DNA from: Actinomycetes bacterium
Lineage (GTDB): Bacteria; Actinomycetota; UBA4738; HRBIN12
Reading direction: 5' to 3'
Length of the DNA stretch: 61,854 nt
Assembly: GCA_021155985.1 (NCBI GenBank)
Contig: JAJNBA010000005.1
Location: 1 to 61,854 of the forward strand
This document shows, in pieces, positions 43,484-51,958 of the stretch. Numbering within the stretch: position 1 is the first letter of the stretch; each line of letters begins with the position of its first letter. Both the position numbers and the translations under genes were made by a program. Below the pieces are notes generated by a model. It was not told where the DNA came from, searched no databases, and saw only the letters and a list, made by a program, of their open reading frames with translations.

Positions 43484-44856
43484 CGGAGCGCCTCGGCGAT
43501 CGCTTCGAGCGCTGCTATGCGGGACCCCTTGCAGAGGACGAGGTCTCCCCTGCCTGCGGAGGCGCGCACGTCCCCGAGGGCCTCGGCGGCCGTGACGTAG
43601 CTGGCGACGTCCTCCGGCTCCATCCCTTCGCGGAGGGCGGCGCGCGCCACCGCGCGAGCGGGGTCGCCGACCGTGATCAGGCGGTCCACCCGCACGCGCG
43701 CGGCGAGCTCGCCGACCCGATCGTGCTCATCTGCCGAGATCGGACCGAGCTCCGCCATCTCGCCGAGGACCGCGATCAGACGATCCTCTCCGGCGATCCA
43801 TCGCGCGGTCCGCAGGGCGGCCGCCGTGGACTCGGGGTTCGCGTTGTACGCATCGTTGAGCACCCGGACGCCCGACGCGGTCGTGAACATCTCCATGCGC
43901 CAGGGAGAGACGCCGGCCTCGCCCAAGGCGTGGGCGGCGTCGTCGAGCGAGATCGCGAGCTCGCGGCCCACGGCGGCAGCGGCGAGCGCGTTCGACACCA
44001 TGTGCTCTCCCGGCACCGCCAGGTGTACCCGCACCTCTGCACCGTCCGCCGACATCCGGAACGACGCCCGTCCTTCCGGGTCGAGGGAGACGTCCTCCGC
44101 GCGCACGTCGGCGGCGGACCGCGTGCCGAACGTCACGACCCGCCCGGGGCATCGGTCGGCGTATCCGATCGCGACCGGATCGTCCGCGTTCAAGATCGCG
44201 AGTCCCTCCGGACCGAGCGCGTCGACCGGCTCCGCGGACGCTTCCACGATCGACGCCCACGAACCGAAGACCTCCATGTGCGCCACGCCGACGTTCGTGA
44301 CGACGACGACATCGGGGCGAGCGATGCCCGACAGGAGCTTCACGTCGCCGAGGCGCCGCGCGCCCATCTCGGCCACCAGGACCTGCGTGTCCGGCGGGGC
44401 TCCGAGGAGGGTGAGCGGGAGCCCGATCTCGTTGTTGAACGATCCCGGGCTCGCGTGGACGCGGAACCGCGTCTTCGCGACCGCGTCCGCCAGGTCCTTA
44501 GTGGATGTCTTCCCGTTCGCTCCCGTGATCCCGACGACGGTGGCGTCCATCCCTTCCCGCTCGTCCGCCGCCAGTCGCAACAGGGCCTCCGAGGTGGAGC
44601 TCACGCGGACGAGCGGGAAGGATCCGATCTCGGGGGAACCGCTCGGAGCCTCGGCGACCATCGCGGCCGCGGCGCCTGCAGCGATCGCCGCCCCGACGAA
44701 TCGGTGACCGTCCGCCCGCTCGCCGGGCAGGGCCACGAACAGTCCGCCGGCTCCCACCGTGCGGGAATCCGTGGATACCGATCGGACCTCGACGTCCCTG
44801 CCCTCGCGCGTCCCCTCGACGGCGCGGGCGACGTCGGACAGGGCTCTCGGTCTCAT
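43480..44856 (-). CDS. murF: UDP-MurNAc-tripeptide D-alanyl-D-alanine ligase
   Basis: A 458-residue Mur ligase that adds D-Ala-D-Ala. An N-terminal domain with STDSRTVGAGGLFVALPGERADGH precedes the ATP loop GITGANGKTSTKDL. AEMGARRLGDVKLLSGIARPD and TNVGVAHMEVFGS follow, and LNDAYNANPESTAAAL is MurF-specific. GEMAELG and GDLVLCKGSRI lie in the last domain. Its ATG overlaps the murE stop by 4 bases. No ddl gene for D-Ala-D-Ala is in the window. Confidence 0.96.
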   Translation of the reverse strand: MRPRALSDVARAVEGTREGRDVEVRSVSTDSRTVGAGGLFVALPGERADGHRFVGAAIAAGAAAAMVAEAPSGSPEIGSFPLVRVSSTSEALLRLAADEREGMDATVVGITGANGKTSTKDLADAVAKTRFRVHASPGSFNNEIGLPLTLLGAPPDTQVLVAEMGARRLGDVKLLSGIARPDVVVVTNVGVAHMEVFGSWASIVEASAEPVDALGPEGLAILNADDPVAIGYADRCPGRVVTFGTRSAADVRAEDVSLDPEGRASFRMSADGAEVRVHLAVPGEHMVSNALAAAAVGRELAISLDDAAHALGEAGVSPWRMEMFTTASGVRVLNDAYNANPESTAAALRTARWIAGEDRLIAVLGEMAELGPISADEHDRVGELAARVRVDRLITVGDPARAVARAALREGMEPEDVASYVTAAEALGDVRASAGRGDLVLCKGSRIAALEAIAEALR

Positions 44857-46319
44857 GTCGCTCCGCCGATCTCGTCGAGCTCTTCGCGGACGACCACGCG
44901 GTCGTCGAACGGGAGGAACCGGTCCCCCACCTCTTGCACGGACTCGTGGCCCCTGCCGGCCACGACCACGACGTCGCCGGAACGGGCCTTTCGGAGCGCC
45001 CTCCGGATCGCGGCACGTCGATCCGGCTCCACCACGAAGGCTCCGCCACCCCCGGCGGCGCCCCGCTCGACCTCGGCGATGATCTCCGCAGGGTCCTCGG
45101 AGCGTGGATTGTCCGTGGTGATGACCGTGAGATCAGCTCCCTCCGTTGCCGCCGCCCCCATCGGGGACCGCTTCGCGCGATCACGGTCACCACCGCAACC
45201 GAAGACGACGATCACCCGGCCCGTCGCCAACAGGCGTGCCGCGGCAAGCACTGTTCGGATGCTATCCGGCGTGTGCGCGTAATCCACCACCGCCAGGAAA
45301 TCCTGCCCCGCTTCGATCGGCTCCATCCGGCCGGGCACCTGTTCCACGCCCGCGAGCCCCCGGACGACGGGGCCGTCGTCGAGGCCGATCACGCGGGCCG
45401 CCGCGAACGTCGCGAGGGTGTTCGAAACGTTGAAGGCGCCGCGCAACGGACAGCGCACCTCGCGTCCGTCCACGCGGAAGGACAGGCCTCCCGGGGTCGC
45501 GCGGACGTCCTCGCCCCGGACCTCGGCCGCCGGATCCAACCCGTACGTCGTGGGCGGAACCGCGACGTCCAGGAGCTGCCGCCCCCATCGATCGTCCAGG
45601 TTCACGACGGCGTGGTCGGTGCGCTCCTCGGTGAACAGCGATGCCTTCGCCTCGAAGTAGCGCTCCATCGTCCCGTGATGGTCGAGGTGATCCTGGGACA
45701 GATTCGTGAACACGGTCGCGTCGAAGCGGACGCCGCCGACCCGGCCGAGGTCGAGGGCATGCGAGGAGACCTCCATCGCCACGGCGGTGACGCCCGTGTC
45801 GCGCATCCTCGCCAGCAGCCGCACGAGGTCGGGGGCCTCCGGGGTCGTCCGGGCGAGCGCGACCGGCTCGGCGCCCACATGCGCGCCGACGGTCCCGATC
45901 GCGCCCGTGCGATGGCCCGCGGCTCGCAGGACCGCGTCCAGGAGATGGACCACCGTCGTCTTGCCGTTCGTCCCGGTGACCCCGATCACCGTGAGGGATC
46001 CGGACGGCTCATCGAACACGACGCTGGACATCGGGCCCATCGCCTCACGCACGGACCGAACGCGGACCTGGGGCACGTCGAGGTCGAGCCATCGCTCCAC
46101 GACGAGCGCGACCGCTCCCGCACGGATCGCGTCGCGGGCGTGGCCGTGTCCGTCGATGTTCGCTCCCGGAACGCAGAAGAAGAGCGCGCCCGTGGGGACC
46201 TCGCGCGAATCGAACGCGACCTCGCGGATCTGGAGGCCTGTGTCACCGCGGATCTCGGCGCGGCGCACGGCATCGGCCACCGCGGACAGCGGCACCTGGG
46301 GAAGAGGGTTCACCGTCAT
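44853..46319 (-). CDS. murE: UDP-MurNAc-dipeptide meso-diaminopimelate ligase
   Basis: A 488-residue Mur ligase that adds the third residue of the stem peptide. The ATP loop is GVTGTNGKTTVVHLL, with EVSSHALDLGRV and SQDHLDHHGTMERYF. The substrate-selecting motif reads TDNPRSEDP, the DNPR form specific for meso-diaminopimelate and not the lysine form. The C-terminal VVVAGRGHESVQ completes the signature. The ATG at 46319 is 64 bases after ftsI, the only gap of any size within the mur block. Confidence 0.96.
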   Translation of the reverse strand: MTVNPLPQVPLSAVADAVRRAEIRGDTGLQIREVAFDSREVPTGALFFCVPGANIDGHGHARDAIRAGAVALVVERWLDLDVPQVRVRSVREAMGPMSSVVFDEPSGSLTVIGVTGTNGKTTVVHLLDAVLRAAGHRTGAIGTVGAHVGAEPVALARTTPEAPDLVRLLARMRDTGVTAVAMEVSSHALDLGRVGGVRFDATVFTNLSQDHLDHHGTMERYFEAKASLFTEERTDHAVVNLDDRWGRQLLDVAVPPTTYGLDPAAEVRGEDVRATPGGLSFRVDGREVRCPLRGAFNVSNTLATFAAARVIGLDDGPVVRGLAGVEQVPGRMEPIEAGQDFLAVVDYAHTPDSIRTVLAAARLLATGRVIVVFGCGGDRDRAKRSPMGAAATEGADLTVITTDNPRSEDPAEIIAEVERGAAGGGGAFVVEPDRRAAIRRALRKARSGDVVVVAGRGHESVQEVGDRFLPFDDRVVVREELDEIGGAT

Positions 46320-46383
46320 CCAGCGTACCGGCGGTACGCGCCCGAACCCGACAAGCGGACCCGCCGAACCGAGACCCGACCGA

Positions 46384-48090
46384 TCAAAGATCCGCAGCGA
46401 ACGGCGGCAGGCTCACGGGCGGTGCGGCCGGGATCGCGAGTCGCTGGATCACGTGTCGGGCGATCTCGGAGAAGACCGGGGCGGCAGCCACGCCCCCGTA
46501 GATCGTCCGAGGCTCGTCGATCGACACCGCGATCACCACCCGGGGGTCCGACGCGGGGAAGAACCCCACGAACGACGCCATGTACCGCCGGACGTACCTG
46601 CCGTCGACCAACTTCCGGGCCGTGCCGGTCTTGCCCGCGACCTGATAGCCGGGGATGTCGGCCGCGCCGCCGGTGCCCGAGGACACCACGGAGGCGAGCA
46701 TGCGGGTGAGCATGGTCGCCGTCTCCTCCGAGAGGACCCGTCGTGGCTCGGTGGGACGCGTCTGCTGGAGCCGGCGATCTGAGCCGGAGGTGCCGCGGAC
46801 GAGGCGGGGCTGTACCCACATCCCGTCGTTGGCGACCGTGGCATAGACGGCGGCCATCTGCAGCGGCGTCATCGAGATCCCCTGGCCGTAGGACACGGTC
46901 GTTCGCGTGATGTCGGTCCAGTTGAGGAGATCGGGGACGACGCCCCCGGCCTCGCCCGGGAAGCCGATCCCCGTGGGGGTCCCGTAGCCGAACCGGGCCA
47001 GCACGGAAGCGAGATCCGCGCTCCCCACCCGCTCGGCGATCATCGCCGACCCGATGTTGCTGGACTGGGCGACGATGTCTCCGAGGGTCATGTCCTGGAT
47101 GGGATGGGCGTGGGAGTCGTTGACCGTGTACCCGCCGACCGTCATCCACGACGGGACACGGAAGACCTCGCGGAGGCCCACCGCGCCGGACTCGAGGGCG
47201 GCCGCCGCCGTCACCACCTTGTTGACCGATCCGGGCTCGAACATGTCGGTGACGGCGCGGTTCCGGATCGCATCGCGCTCGGCGGTCTCGAAGTCGTTGG
47301 GGTCGAACCAGGGGTAGGAGGCCATCGCGTAGACATCACCGGTCCGCGCGTCCATGACGACGATCGTCCCGCCCTTCGCACCGTTCCCCTTCACGGCGCG
47401 CTGCAACGCCTCCTGAGCCAGGTATTGCACCTCGCGGTCCAGGGTCGTCACGAGCGTCCGTCCGCGGATCGCCGGCTCCACGACCTCTATCCCGCTCGCG
47501 ATCGGTAACCCGTCTGCCGACAGCTCCACCGTGCGGGTGCCGGGTGAGCCGGCGAGGACGTCCTGGTACTCGAACTCGAGGCCGGCGAGTCCCGTGGCGT
47601 CGACCCCCACGAAGCCGAGCACCTGCGGCGCGAGCGCGCCCGCCGGGTAGTACCGCTTGGGGACGTCGAGGAACCCGATGCCCGGGAGGCCGAGCGACTC
47701 GAGCTTCTCGGCGTCCTCGGCGTCGACCTGGCGCCCGAGGTACACGAACGTGGAATCCGGCGTGCGCAACAACCGCTCCACCTGGCGGGGCTGGAGGTCG
47801 AGGATCCTCGCGATCCGCGCGGCTTCGCCGATCGGGTCGGTCACGTACCGGGGGTCGGCGTAGACGTCGCGAGCCTCCAGGGTGATGGCGAGTGGGACCC
47901 CCGTCCGATCCACGATCGCGCCGCGCGCCGCCGGGAGGTCGATCAGACGCACCCGTTGGTACAGGCCCTGCGCCGCGAACGCTCGGTGATCACCGACCTG
48001 CAGGACCACCAACCGGGTCCCTACGCCCGCGAGCGCCAGCACCATCACGCCGAGCAGCGCGACGAGGCGACCGGCGGGCGGACGCCTCAC
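46384..48090 (-). CDS. ftsI: Septal transpeptidase FtsI (penicillin-binding protein, class B)
   Basis: A 568-residue class B PBP. It has one N-terminal span (about 9-30) and a dimerisation/pedestal domain that starts near RGAIVDRTGVPLA. The transpeptidase has SVNK (catalytic Ser288), SSN (343-345) and KTGT (487-490). It cross-links septal peptidoglycan and is a beta-lactam target. No PASTA domains follow, unlike some actinobacterial PBPs. GTG at 48090 overlaps the ftsL stop by 4 bases; the long open frame upstream is the rsmH/ftsL region and is not coding. Confidence 0.95.
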   Translation of the reverse strand: MRRPPAGRLVALLGVMVLALAGVGTRLVVLQVGDHRAFAAQGLYQRVRLIDLPAARGAIVDRTGVPLAITLEARDVYADPRYVTDPIGEAARIARILDLQPRQVERLLRTPDSTFVYLGRQVDAEDAEKLESLGLPGIGFLDVPKRYYPAGALAPQVLGFVGVDATGLAGLEFEYQDVLAGSPGTRTVELSADGLPIASGIEVVEPAIRGRTLVTTLDREVQYLAQEALQRAVKGNGAKGGTIVVMDARTGDVYAMASYPWFDPNDFETAERDAIRNRAVTDMFEPGSVNKVVTAAAALESGAVGLREVFRVPSWMTVGGYTVNDSHAHPIQDMTLGDIVAQSSNIGSAMIAERVGSADLASVLARFGYGTPTGIGFPGEAGGVVPDLLNWTDITRTTVSYGQGISMTPLQMAAVYATVANDGMWVQPRLVRGTSGSDRRLQQTRPTEPRRVLSEETATMLTRMLASVVSSGTGGAADIPGYQVAGKTGTARKLVDGRYVRRYMASFVGFFPASDPRVVIAVSIDEPRTIYGGVAAAPVFSEIARHVIQRLAIPAAPPVSLPPFAADL

Positions 48091-48539
48091 TCCCCCGCCT
48101 CGACCGTCGGCGTGCTGTGATGCGAGAAGCCGGGCACCTGGAGGATCACGACGTCGCCAGCGGCAGGGTGCACGAGTCCCTGGCGAACCGCCCAACGACC
48201 GATCCGGGACGGTGAGGACAGATGGGCGACGTCGTTCACGAGGGTCCGCCGTTCGTCGCTCATCGTCCGGATCTCCTCGGCGAGGGATCGGCTCCGATAG
48301 GCAGCGTCCACGCGCATCGCGTTCACGGAGACGAGACCGACGACGAGGGAGGATACGACCATCGCCGTGAGGACCCAGAACGCGGTGTGGTGCCCGCGAC
48401 GCGCCCGCCGATGGGGATGGGGAGGGGTGGAGATCGGCGGGTGCGTCGCGGGCGGCCGTGCGGGGCTGACCGCACGATGTCGAGGGTGTTGCCGCGGAGC
48501 GGCCTCCCACCGCTCCACCTCGCGGGCCGGGAGGCTCAT
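48087..48539 (-). CDS. ftsL: Cell division protein FtsL-like
   Basis: A 150-residue bitopic protein. A basic, Pro/His/Arg-rich cytoplasmic part (about 1-50) precedes one span (about 51-73). A short extracytoplasmic coiled coil follows (SLAEEIRTMSDERRTLVNDVAHLSSPSRI as a heptad region, about 84-113), then GRWAVRQGLVHP, typical of FtsL/DivIC. Sequence similarity in this family is low, so assignment rests on topology and position between rsmH and ftsI. The ATG overlaps the rsmH stop by 4 bases. Confidence 0.85.
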   Translation of the reverse strand: MSLPAREVERWEAAPRQHPRHRAVSPARPPATHPPISTPPHPHRRARRGHHTAFWVLTAMVVSSLVVGLVSVNAMRVDAAYRSRSLAEEIRTMSDERRTLVNDVAHLSSPSRIGRWAVRQGLVHPAAGDVVILQVPGFSHHSTPTVEAGE

Positions 48540-49450
48540 GCCGCCTCCTCGACGCGCTCGGCGGCGCGGAACTTGGCGCTCCTCGCGCGGGGGTTGCGGG
48601 CACGCTCCTCGGCGGAGGGCTGGAGCGGCTTCCTGGTGAGGACTCGGAGGCGCTCGTCGTCGCGGAACGCGCGCTTGACGATCCCGTCCTCCAGGGAGTG
48701 ATAGGAAAGGACGACAACGCGGCCACCGGGGCCGAGGAGCCCGACCGCCCGAGGCAGGGAGGTGGCGAGCTCCTCGAGCTCCCGGTTGACCGCGATGCGG
48801 AGCGCCTGGAACGTCCGACGCGCGGGGTGGGGGCCCCCCGGACGTCGTCCCAGAGCGCTCGCGACCACACCGGCCAGTTGGTCGGTGGTCTCGATCCGTG
48901 CCCGCCGGCGCGCGCGGCCGATCGCCGCGGCGACGCGACGCGAACGATGCTCCTGCCCGAACTCGAAGAGCAGATCGGCGAGCTCGCCCTCCGGAAGGTC
49001 GTTCACGAGATCGGCCGCGGTGACATCGCCGTCGCCCATGCGCATGTCGAGCGGTCCGTCCACGCGGTACCCGAACCCGCGGGCGGGCTCGTCGAGCTGC
49101 ATCGACGACACTCCCAGGTCGAAGAGGACCCCATGCAGCGGCCCCGTGGCTTCGGCCTCTCCGACCTGGGAGAAGCGTCGATGCACCGCCGTGAAGCGGT
49201 CCCCGTACACGGCTAGGCGCTCGCGCGCGATCCGCAGTGCCTCCGGATCGCGGTCGAACCCGATCACGTGCTCCACGCCGGCGTCGAGCAGCGCGGCCGC
49301 GTGGCCCCCGGCGCCCACCGTCATGTCGGCGACCCGTCGCCCGGTCCCCGACCCGCCGGGAAGCAAGCACTCGACGACCTCGGCCACCATGACGGGCTCG
49401 TGCGGTGGAGGGACGAAGACCGGCTGATGCGACCGCTCGTCGTTCGCCAC
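48536..49450 (-). CDS. rsmH: 16S rRNA (cytosine-1402-N4)-methyltransferase
   Basis: A 304-residue SAM-dependent methyltransferase (MraW) that modifies C1402 in the decoding centre. HEPVMVAEVVECL, DMTVGAGGHAAALL (SAM loop), FDLGVSSMQLDEPARGFGY, the PARRTFQALRIAVNRELEEL segment and VLSYHSLEDGIVKR are all present. The GTG at 49450 follows the stop of the 37-codon small gene by one base; no independent ribosome-binding site is obvious, suggesting translational coupling to that small gene. Confidence 0.96.
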   Translation of the reverse strand: MANDERSHQPVFVPPPHEPVMVAEVVECLLPGGSGTGRRVADMTVGAGGHAAALLDAGVEHVIGFDRDPEALRIARERLAVYGDRFTAVHRRFSQVGEAEATGPLHGVLFDLGVSSMQLDEPARGFGYRVDGPLDMRMGDGDVTAADLVNDLPEGELADLLFEFGQEHRSRRVAAAIGRARRRARIETTDQLAGVVASALGRRPGGPHPARRTFQALRIAVNRELEELATSLPRAVGLLGPGGRVVVLSYHSLEDGIVKRAFRDDERLRVLTRKPLQPSAEERARNPRARSAKFRAAERVEEAA

Positions 49451-49451
49451 G

Positions 49452-49565
49452 TCACCCGATCTGTCCCGCCAGGACCCCGAGCCCGATCGACGCGAGCAAC
49501 GTCAGCGCCGTCATCCCGAGCAACGAGAGGCTCTGCCGAACCTCGGTCGAAAGCTTCGTCTGCAT
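49452..49565 (-). CDS. Putative 37-residue single-span membrane microprotein between mraZ and rsmH
   Basis: An ATG frame of 37 codons fills the mraZ-rsmH gap exactly. mraZ stops 3 bases before its ATG and rsmH starts one base after its TGA. GGAGGG lies 7 bases before the ATG, the best kind of ribosome-binding site. The product begins MQTKLSTEVRQ (polar, net basic), then has an uninterrupted hydrophobic stretch (residues 13-34: Leu, Ala, Gly, Thr, Ile), ending GQIG. This fits a single-pass membrane peptide with a short cytoplasmic head. I recognise no family. It is too short for FtsL, which is present separately. The tight packing and ribosome site make chance unlikely. Confidence 0.72.
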   Translation of the reverse strand: MQTKLSTEVRQSLSLLGMTALTLLASIGLGVLAGQIG

Positions 49566-49568
49566 CCC

Positions 49569-50057
49569 TCATCCCTCCGTCGTCCGTGGTGCCCTGTCGA
49601 AACCGGCGTTGGCTCCTGGGGCCGACCGTGCCCCCCGGGGCTCGAGGTCGCCGTTCTCGTAGGCGTCCGCATGGGCGTCCCGGTAGCGCTCGAACTCGGC
49701 TCGGTCCCAGATCTCGATCCGTTCGCGAACGCCGAGGACGACGACCTCCTTGTTGATCCCGACCGCGTCCCGCAGTCGCTGCGGGATCGTGACCCGCCCC
49801 TGGGCGTCGAGCCTGACCTCGTCGGCCGCGGAGAAGAAGAGTCGTGAGAAGGCGCGACCGTCCCTGTCGGAGAGGGCGAAGGCGCCGACCTCGCGACTGC
49901 GTCGCTCCCACTCGGCCCTGGGGAAGCAGTACAGGCAGCGGTCTTGGCCAACCGTCAGCCAAAGGCCTTCGTCGAACGCCGCGCGGAACCGCGCGGGCAA
50001 CGACACCCTGCCTTTCGGGTCGAGTGAATAGCTATGCGTGCCGAGGAGCTCGGCCAC
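49569..50057 (-). CDS. mraZ: Transcriptional regulator MraZ
   Basis: A 162-residue protein with two SpoVT/AbrB-like DNA-binding halves: GTHSYSLDPKGRVSLPARFR near the start and DEVRLDAQGRVTIPQRLRD at about 80-98. MraZ represses or activates the dcw operon by binding repeats before its own gene. The GTG at 50057 follows GGAGAGGGGAGGAGGC and puts the first motif at the correct place; a longer ATG reading adds only a Gly/Glu-rich stub. A C-terminal tail of about 30 residues beyond the second repeat is rich in Ala/Arg/Gly. Confidence 0.94.
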   Translation of the reverse strand: MAELLGTHSYSLDPKGRVSLPARFRAAFDEGLWLTVGQDRCLYCFPRAEWERRSREVGAFALSDRDGRAFSRLFFSAADEVRLDAQGRVTIPQRLRDAVGINKEVVVLGVRERIEIWDRAEFERYRDAHADAYENGDLEPRGARSAPGANAGFDRAPRTTEG

Positions 50058-50074
50058 GCCTCCTCCCCTCTCCT

Positions 50075-50110
50075 CCACTGAGCCCCACGTTTATGCCACT
50101 AACACTCCAC
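50075..50110 (-). promoter_or_regulatory. MraZ operator: four GTGG direct repeats
   Basis: On the minus strand GTGG occurs at 50110, 50099, 50088 and 50078, that is, at steps of 11, 11 and 10 bases. All four lie on one face of the helix, between the HNH gene and the mraZ start. Known MraZ sites are TGGG/GTGG-type direct repeats spaced one turn apart before mraZ. CATAAA (50095-50090) between repeats two and three may be the -10, so binding would cover the promoter. Confidence 0.7.
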
Positions 50111-50156
50111 TCCGTGGCCGGGGGGTATCGGCGAAGTGGCTTTTCAGGCGGAGCCG

Positions 50157-50642
50157 CTACGAGGCGAGATAGAGCTCCCAACCGGGCTCGATCCGGCCGA
50201 GCGTCAGGTGGAACCCGTCCCTCGGCGCGTAGGGCTTCCGGAGCAATGAGAAGCCGGCCTCGTGCGGGGTCCGGTCCTCCTTGCGGGCGTTGCACTTCCG
50301 ACACGAGGCGACGACGTTGTCCCAGGTGTGCAAGCCGCCTCGCGATCTGGGGATCACGTGGTCCAGGTTCTCCGCAGCGGCGCCGCAGTACTGGCACGTG
50401 CCGAGGTCACGTGCGAAGACCGCCCGTCGCGTCAGCGGCGCGTGCGGCCGGTACGGGACGTGGACGTACCGACGGAGCCGCACCACGGACGGCGCCTCGA
50501 TCGTCAACCGAGCCGAATGGAACACCATCCCGTTGCTGAGGATGACGTCGGCCTTCTCCTTGAGCACCATGACGACCGCCCGTCTCGCTGCCACCACCGC
50601 GAGCGGCGACTCCGACGCGTTGAGCACGAGGGCGCGTCCCAT
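50157..50642 (-). CDS. HNH endonuclease family protein
   Basis: A 161-residue protein with an HNH fold. Zinc-binding CQYCG (about 83-87), LDHVIPRSRGG with the catalytic His, the NVVASCRKCNARK closing pair, and a conserved N-terminal VLNASESPLAVVAARRAVVMVLKEKADV block. This type is widespread in actinobacteria, often near the cell-wall cluster; the natural DNA target is unknown and it is not linked to a phage or restriction system here. TACACT lies 6 bases before the ATG, with no ribosome-binding site, suggesting a leaderless message. Confidence 0.88.
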   Translation of the reverse strand: MGRALVLNASESPLAVVAARRAVVMVLKEKADVILSNGMVFHSARLTIEAPSVVRLRRYVHVPYRPHAPLTRRAVFARDLGTCQYCGAAAENLDHVIPRSRGGLHTWDNVVASCRKCNARKEDRTPHEAGFSLLRKPYAPRDGFHLTLGRIEPGWELYLAS

Positions 50643-50648
50643 GCGCGC

Positions 50649-50654
50649 AGTGTA
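50649..50654 (-). promoter_or_regulatory. Possible -10 of a leaderless HNH gene transcript
   Basis: TACACT on the minus strand, then GCGCGC, then the ATG at 50642. There is no ribosome-binding site. No matching -35 is seen at 16-19 bases. Confidence 0.4.
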
Positions 50655-50967
50655 GCGACCTCGACGGAAGCACGAGGGATACGGCGAGGCGAATCACAAC
50701 CGTGTAATCTGTCGGCGAAGGCGGGCCGGCCCGCGCGCGATGCCTGATCTTGCGACTAGGGGCCGCGCGGGGCGTCCGTTCGTGGGTCGGTCCGCCCTCG
50801 AGCCCCAGGAGACCCGCGGCCTCCGAACCCGCTCGCTGTGTCGTGGCCGACCTCTGACGTGTCGGGAACTTGCCCTCACCGGCAGGCGTCTGCTACCTCG
50901 ACGCAACCCCGGTTCCGTCCCGCACGTAAGATTGTGCACCTGCTACCGAGGTCAGGGGTCGGATGCG
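50655..50967 (+). other. Divergent intergenic stretch before moxR
   Basis: No gene is supported here. On the plus strand two AT-rich hexamers could be -10 elements: TAATCT (50705-50710) and TAAGAT (50927-50932), neither with a strong -35. TAAGAT lies 35 bases before the moxR ATG and is the better placed. A frame stays open in phase with moxR from 50740, but its Arg-rich product has no recognisable motif and is best seen as untranslated leader. Confidence 0.4.
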
Positions 50968-51942
50968 ATGGAGGTACGAGAGAAGATCCCGGATCCCCGG
51001 GCGTTCGCCGCTCGGTTCCGTGAGATCGAGGAGAACGTCGAACGGGTCGTCCGCGGCAAGCACAAGGAGATCAGGCTCGCCCTCGTCGCCCTCGTCGCCG
51101 AGGGCCACCTGCTGATCGAGGACGTTCCCGGCGTCGGCAAGACCATGCTCGCCAAGTCGATCGCCCGGTCGATCGACTGCTCGTTCCGTCGGATCCAGTT
51201 CACACCGGATCTGTTGCCCACCGATGTCACCGGCGTCAACGTCTTCAGCCAGGAAACCGGAGACTTCGAGTTCAAGCCCGGCGCGATCTTCGCCAACATC
51301 GTGCTCGGGGACGAGATCAACCGGGCGTCTCCCAAGACCCAGTCCGCGCTCCTCGAGTGCATGGAGGAGCGGCAGGTCACGGTGGACACCGAGACGCACA
51401 CCCTCGGAACACCGTTCATCGTGATCGCCACCCAGAACCCGATAGAGCACGAGGGTACGTATCCCCTCCCGGAGGCGCAGCTCGACCGATTCATGATGCG
51501 CCTCGCGATCGGGTATCCCGATGCCGAGGTCGCTGCCGAGATCCTGGCGAGCCACGCGGCCGGCGCCCCGCTCGACGACATCCGGCCCGTGAGCGACGCG
51601 AGCGGCGTCCGGGAGATGATCGAGGAGGCGCGGAGGATCCACGCGGCTCCACCGATCCGCAGGTACATCGTCGATCTGGTGGAAGCGACCCGGCGGCACT
51701 CCGACGTCTATCTCGGCGCCAGTCCGCGGGCCTCGATCATGCTCCTGCGAGCCGCGCGCGCGCTCGCAGCAGCCGAGGAGCGGGACTACGTGATCCCCGA
51801 CGACGTGAAGACCCTCGCGCCGGTCGCCCTGCCGCATCGCATCATCGTCACCGCGGACGCGATCATGAGCGGGCGCTCCGCGGAGGTGCTCGTTCGGGAG
51901 ATCATCGACGAGGTCGACGTCCCCATCGGCGAGAACCCGTGA
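50968..51942 (+). CDS. MoxR-type AAA+ ATPase
   Basis: A 324-residue AAA+ protein of the MoxR family, thought to act as a chaperone or maturation factor for partner proteins encoded beside it. Walker A is EDVPGVGKTMLAKSIA, Walker B is GDEINRASPKTQSALLECMEE, sensor 1 is FIVIATQNPIEHEGTYPLPEAQLDRF, and the C-terminal helical lid includes LGASPRASIMLLRAARALA. It heads an operon with DUF58 and transglutaminase genes, the classic trio of this family. The ATG at 50968 has AGGGG about 9 bases upstream. Confidence 0.94.
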   Translation: MEVREKIPDPRAFAARFREIEENVERVVRGKHKEIRLALVALVAEGHLLIEDVPGVGKTMLAKSIARSIDCSFRRIQFTPDLLPTDVTGVNVFSQETGDFEFKPGAIFANIVLGDEINRASPKTQSALLECMEERQVTVDTETHTLGTPFIVIATQNPIEHEGTYPLPEAQLDRFMMRLAIGYPDAEVAAEILASHAAGAPLDDIRPVSDASGVREMIEEARRIHAAPPIRRYIVDLVEATRRHSDVYLGASPRASIMLLRAARALAAAEERDYVIPDDVKTLAPVALPHRIIVTADAIMSGRSAEVLVREIIDEVDVPIGENP

Positions 51943-51958
51943 TGCTCCCGGGCCTCTG

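Noticed and set aside
50740-50967. In-frame extension of moxR to an ATG at 50740
   Set aside because: The added residues are Arg-rich without family similarity, and the normal MoxR N-terminus begins at 50968.
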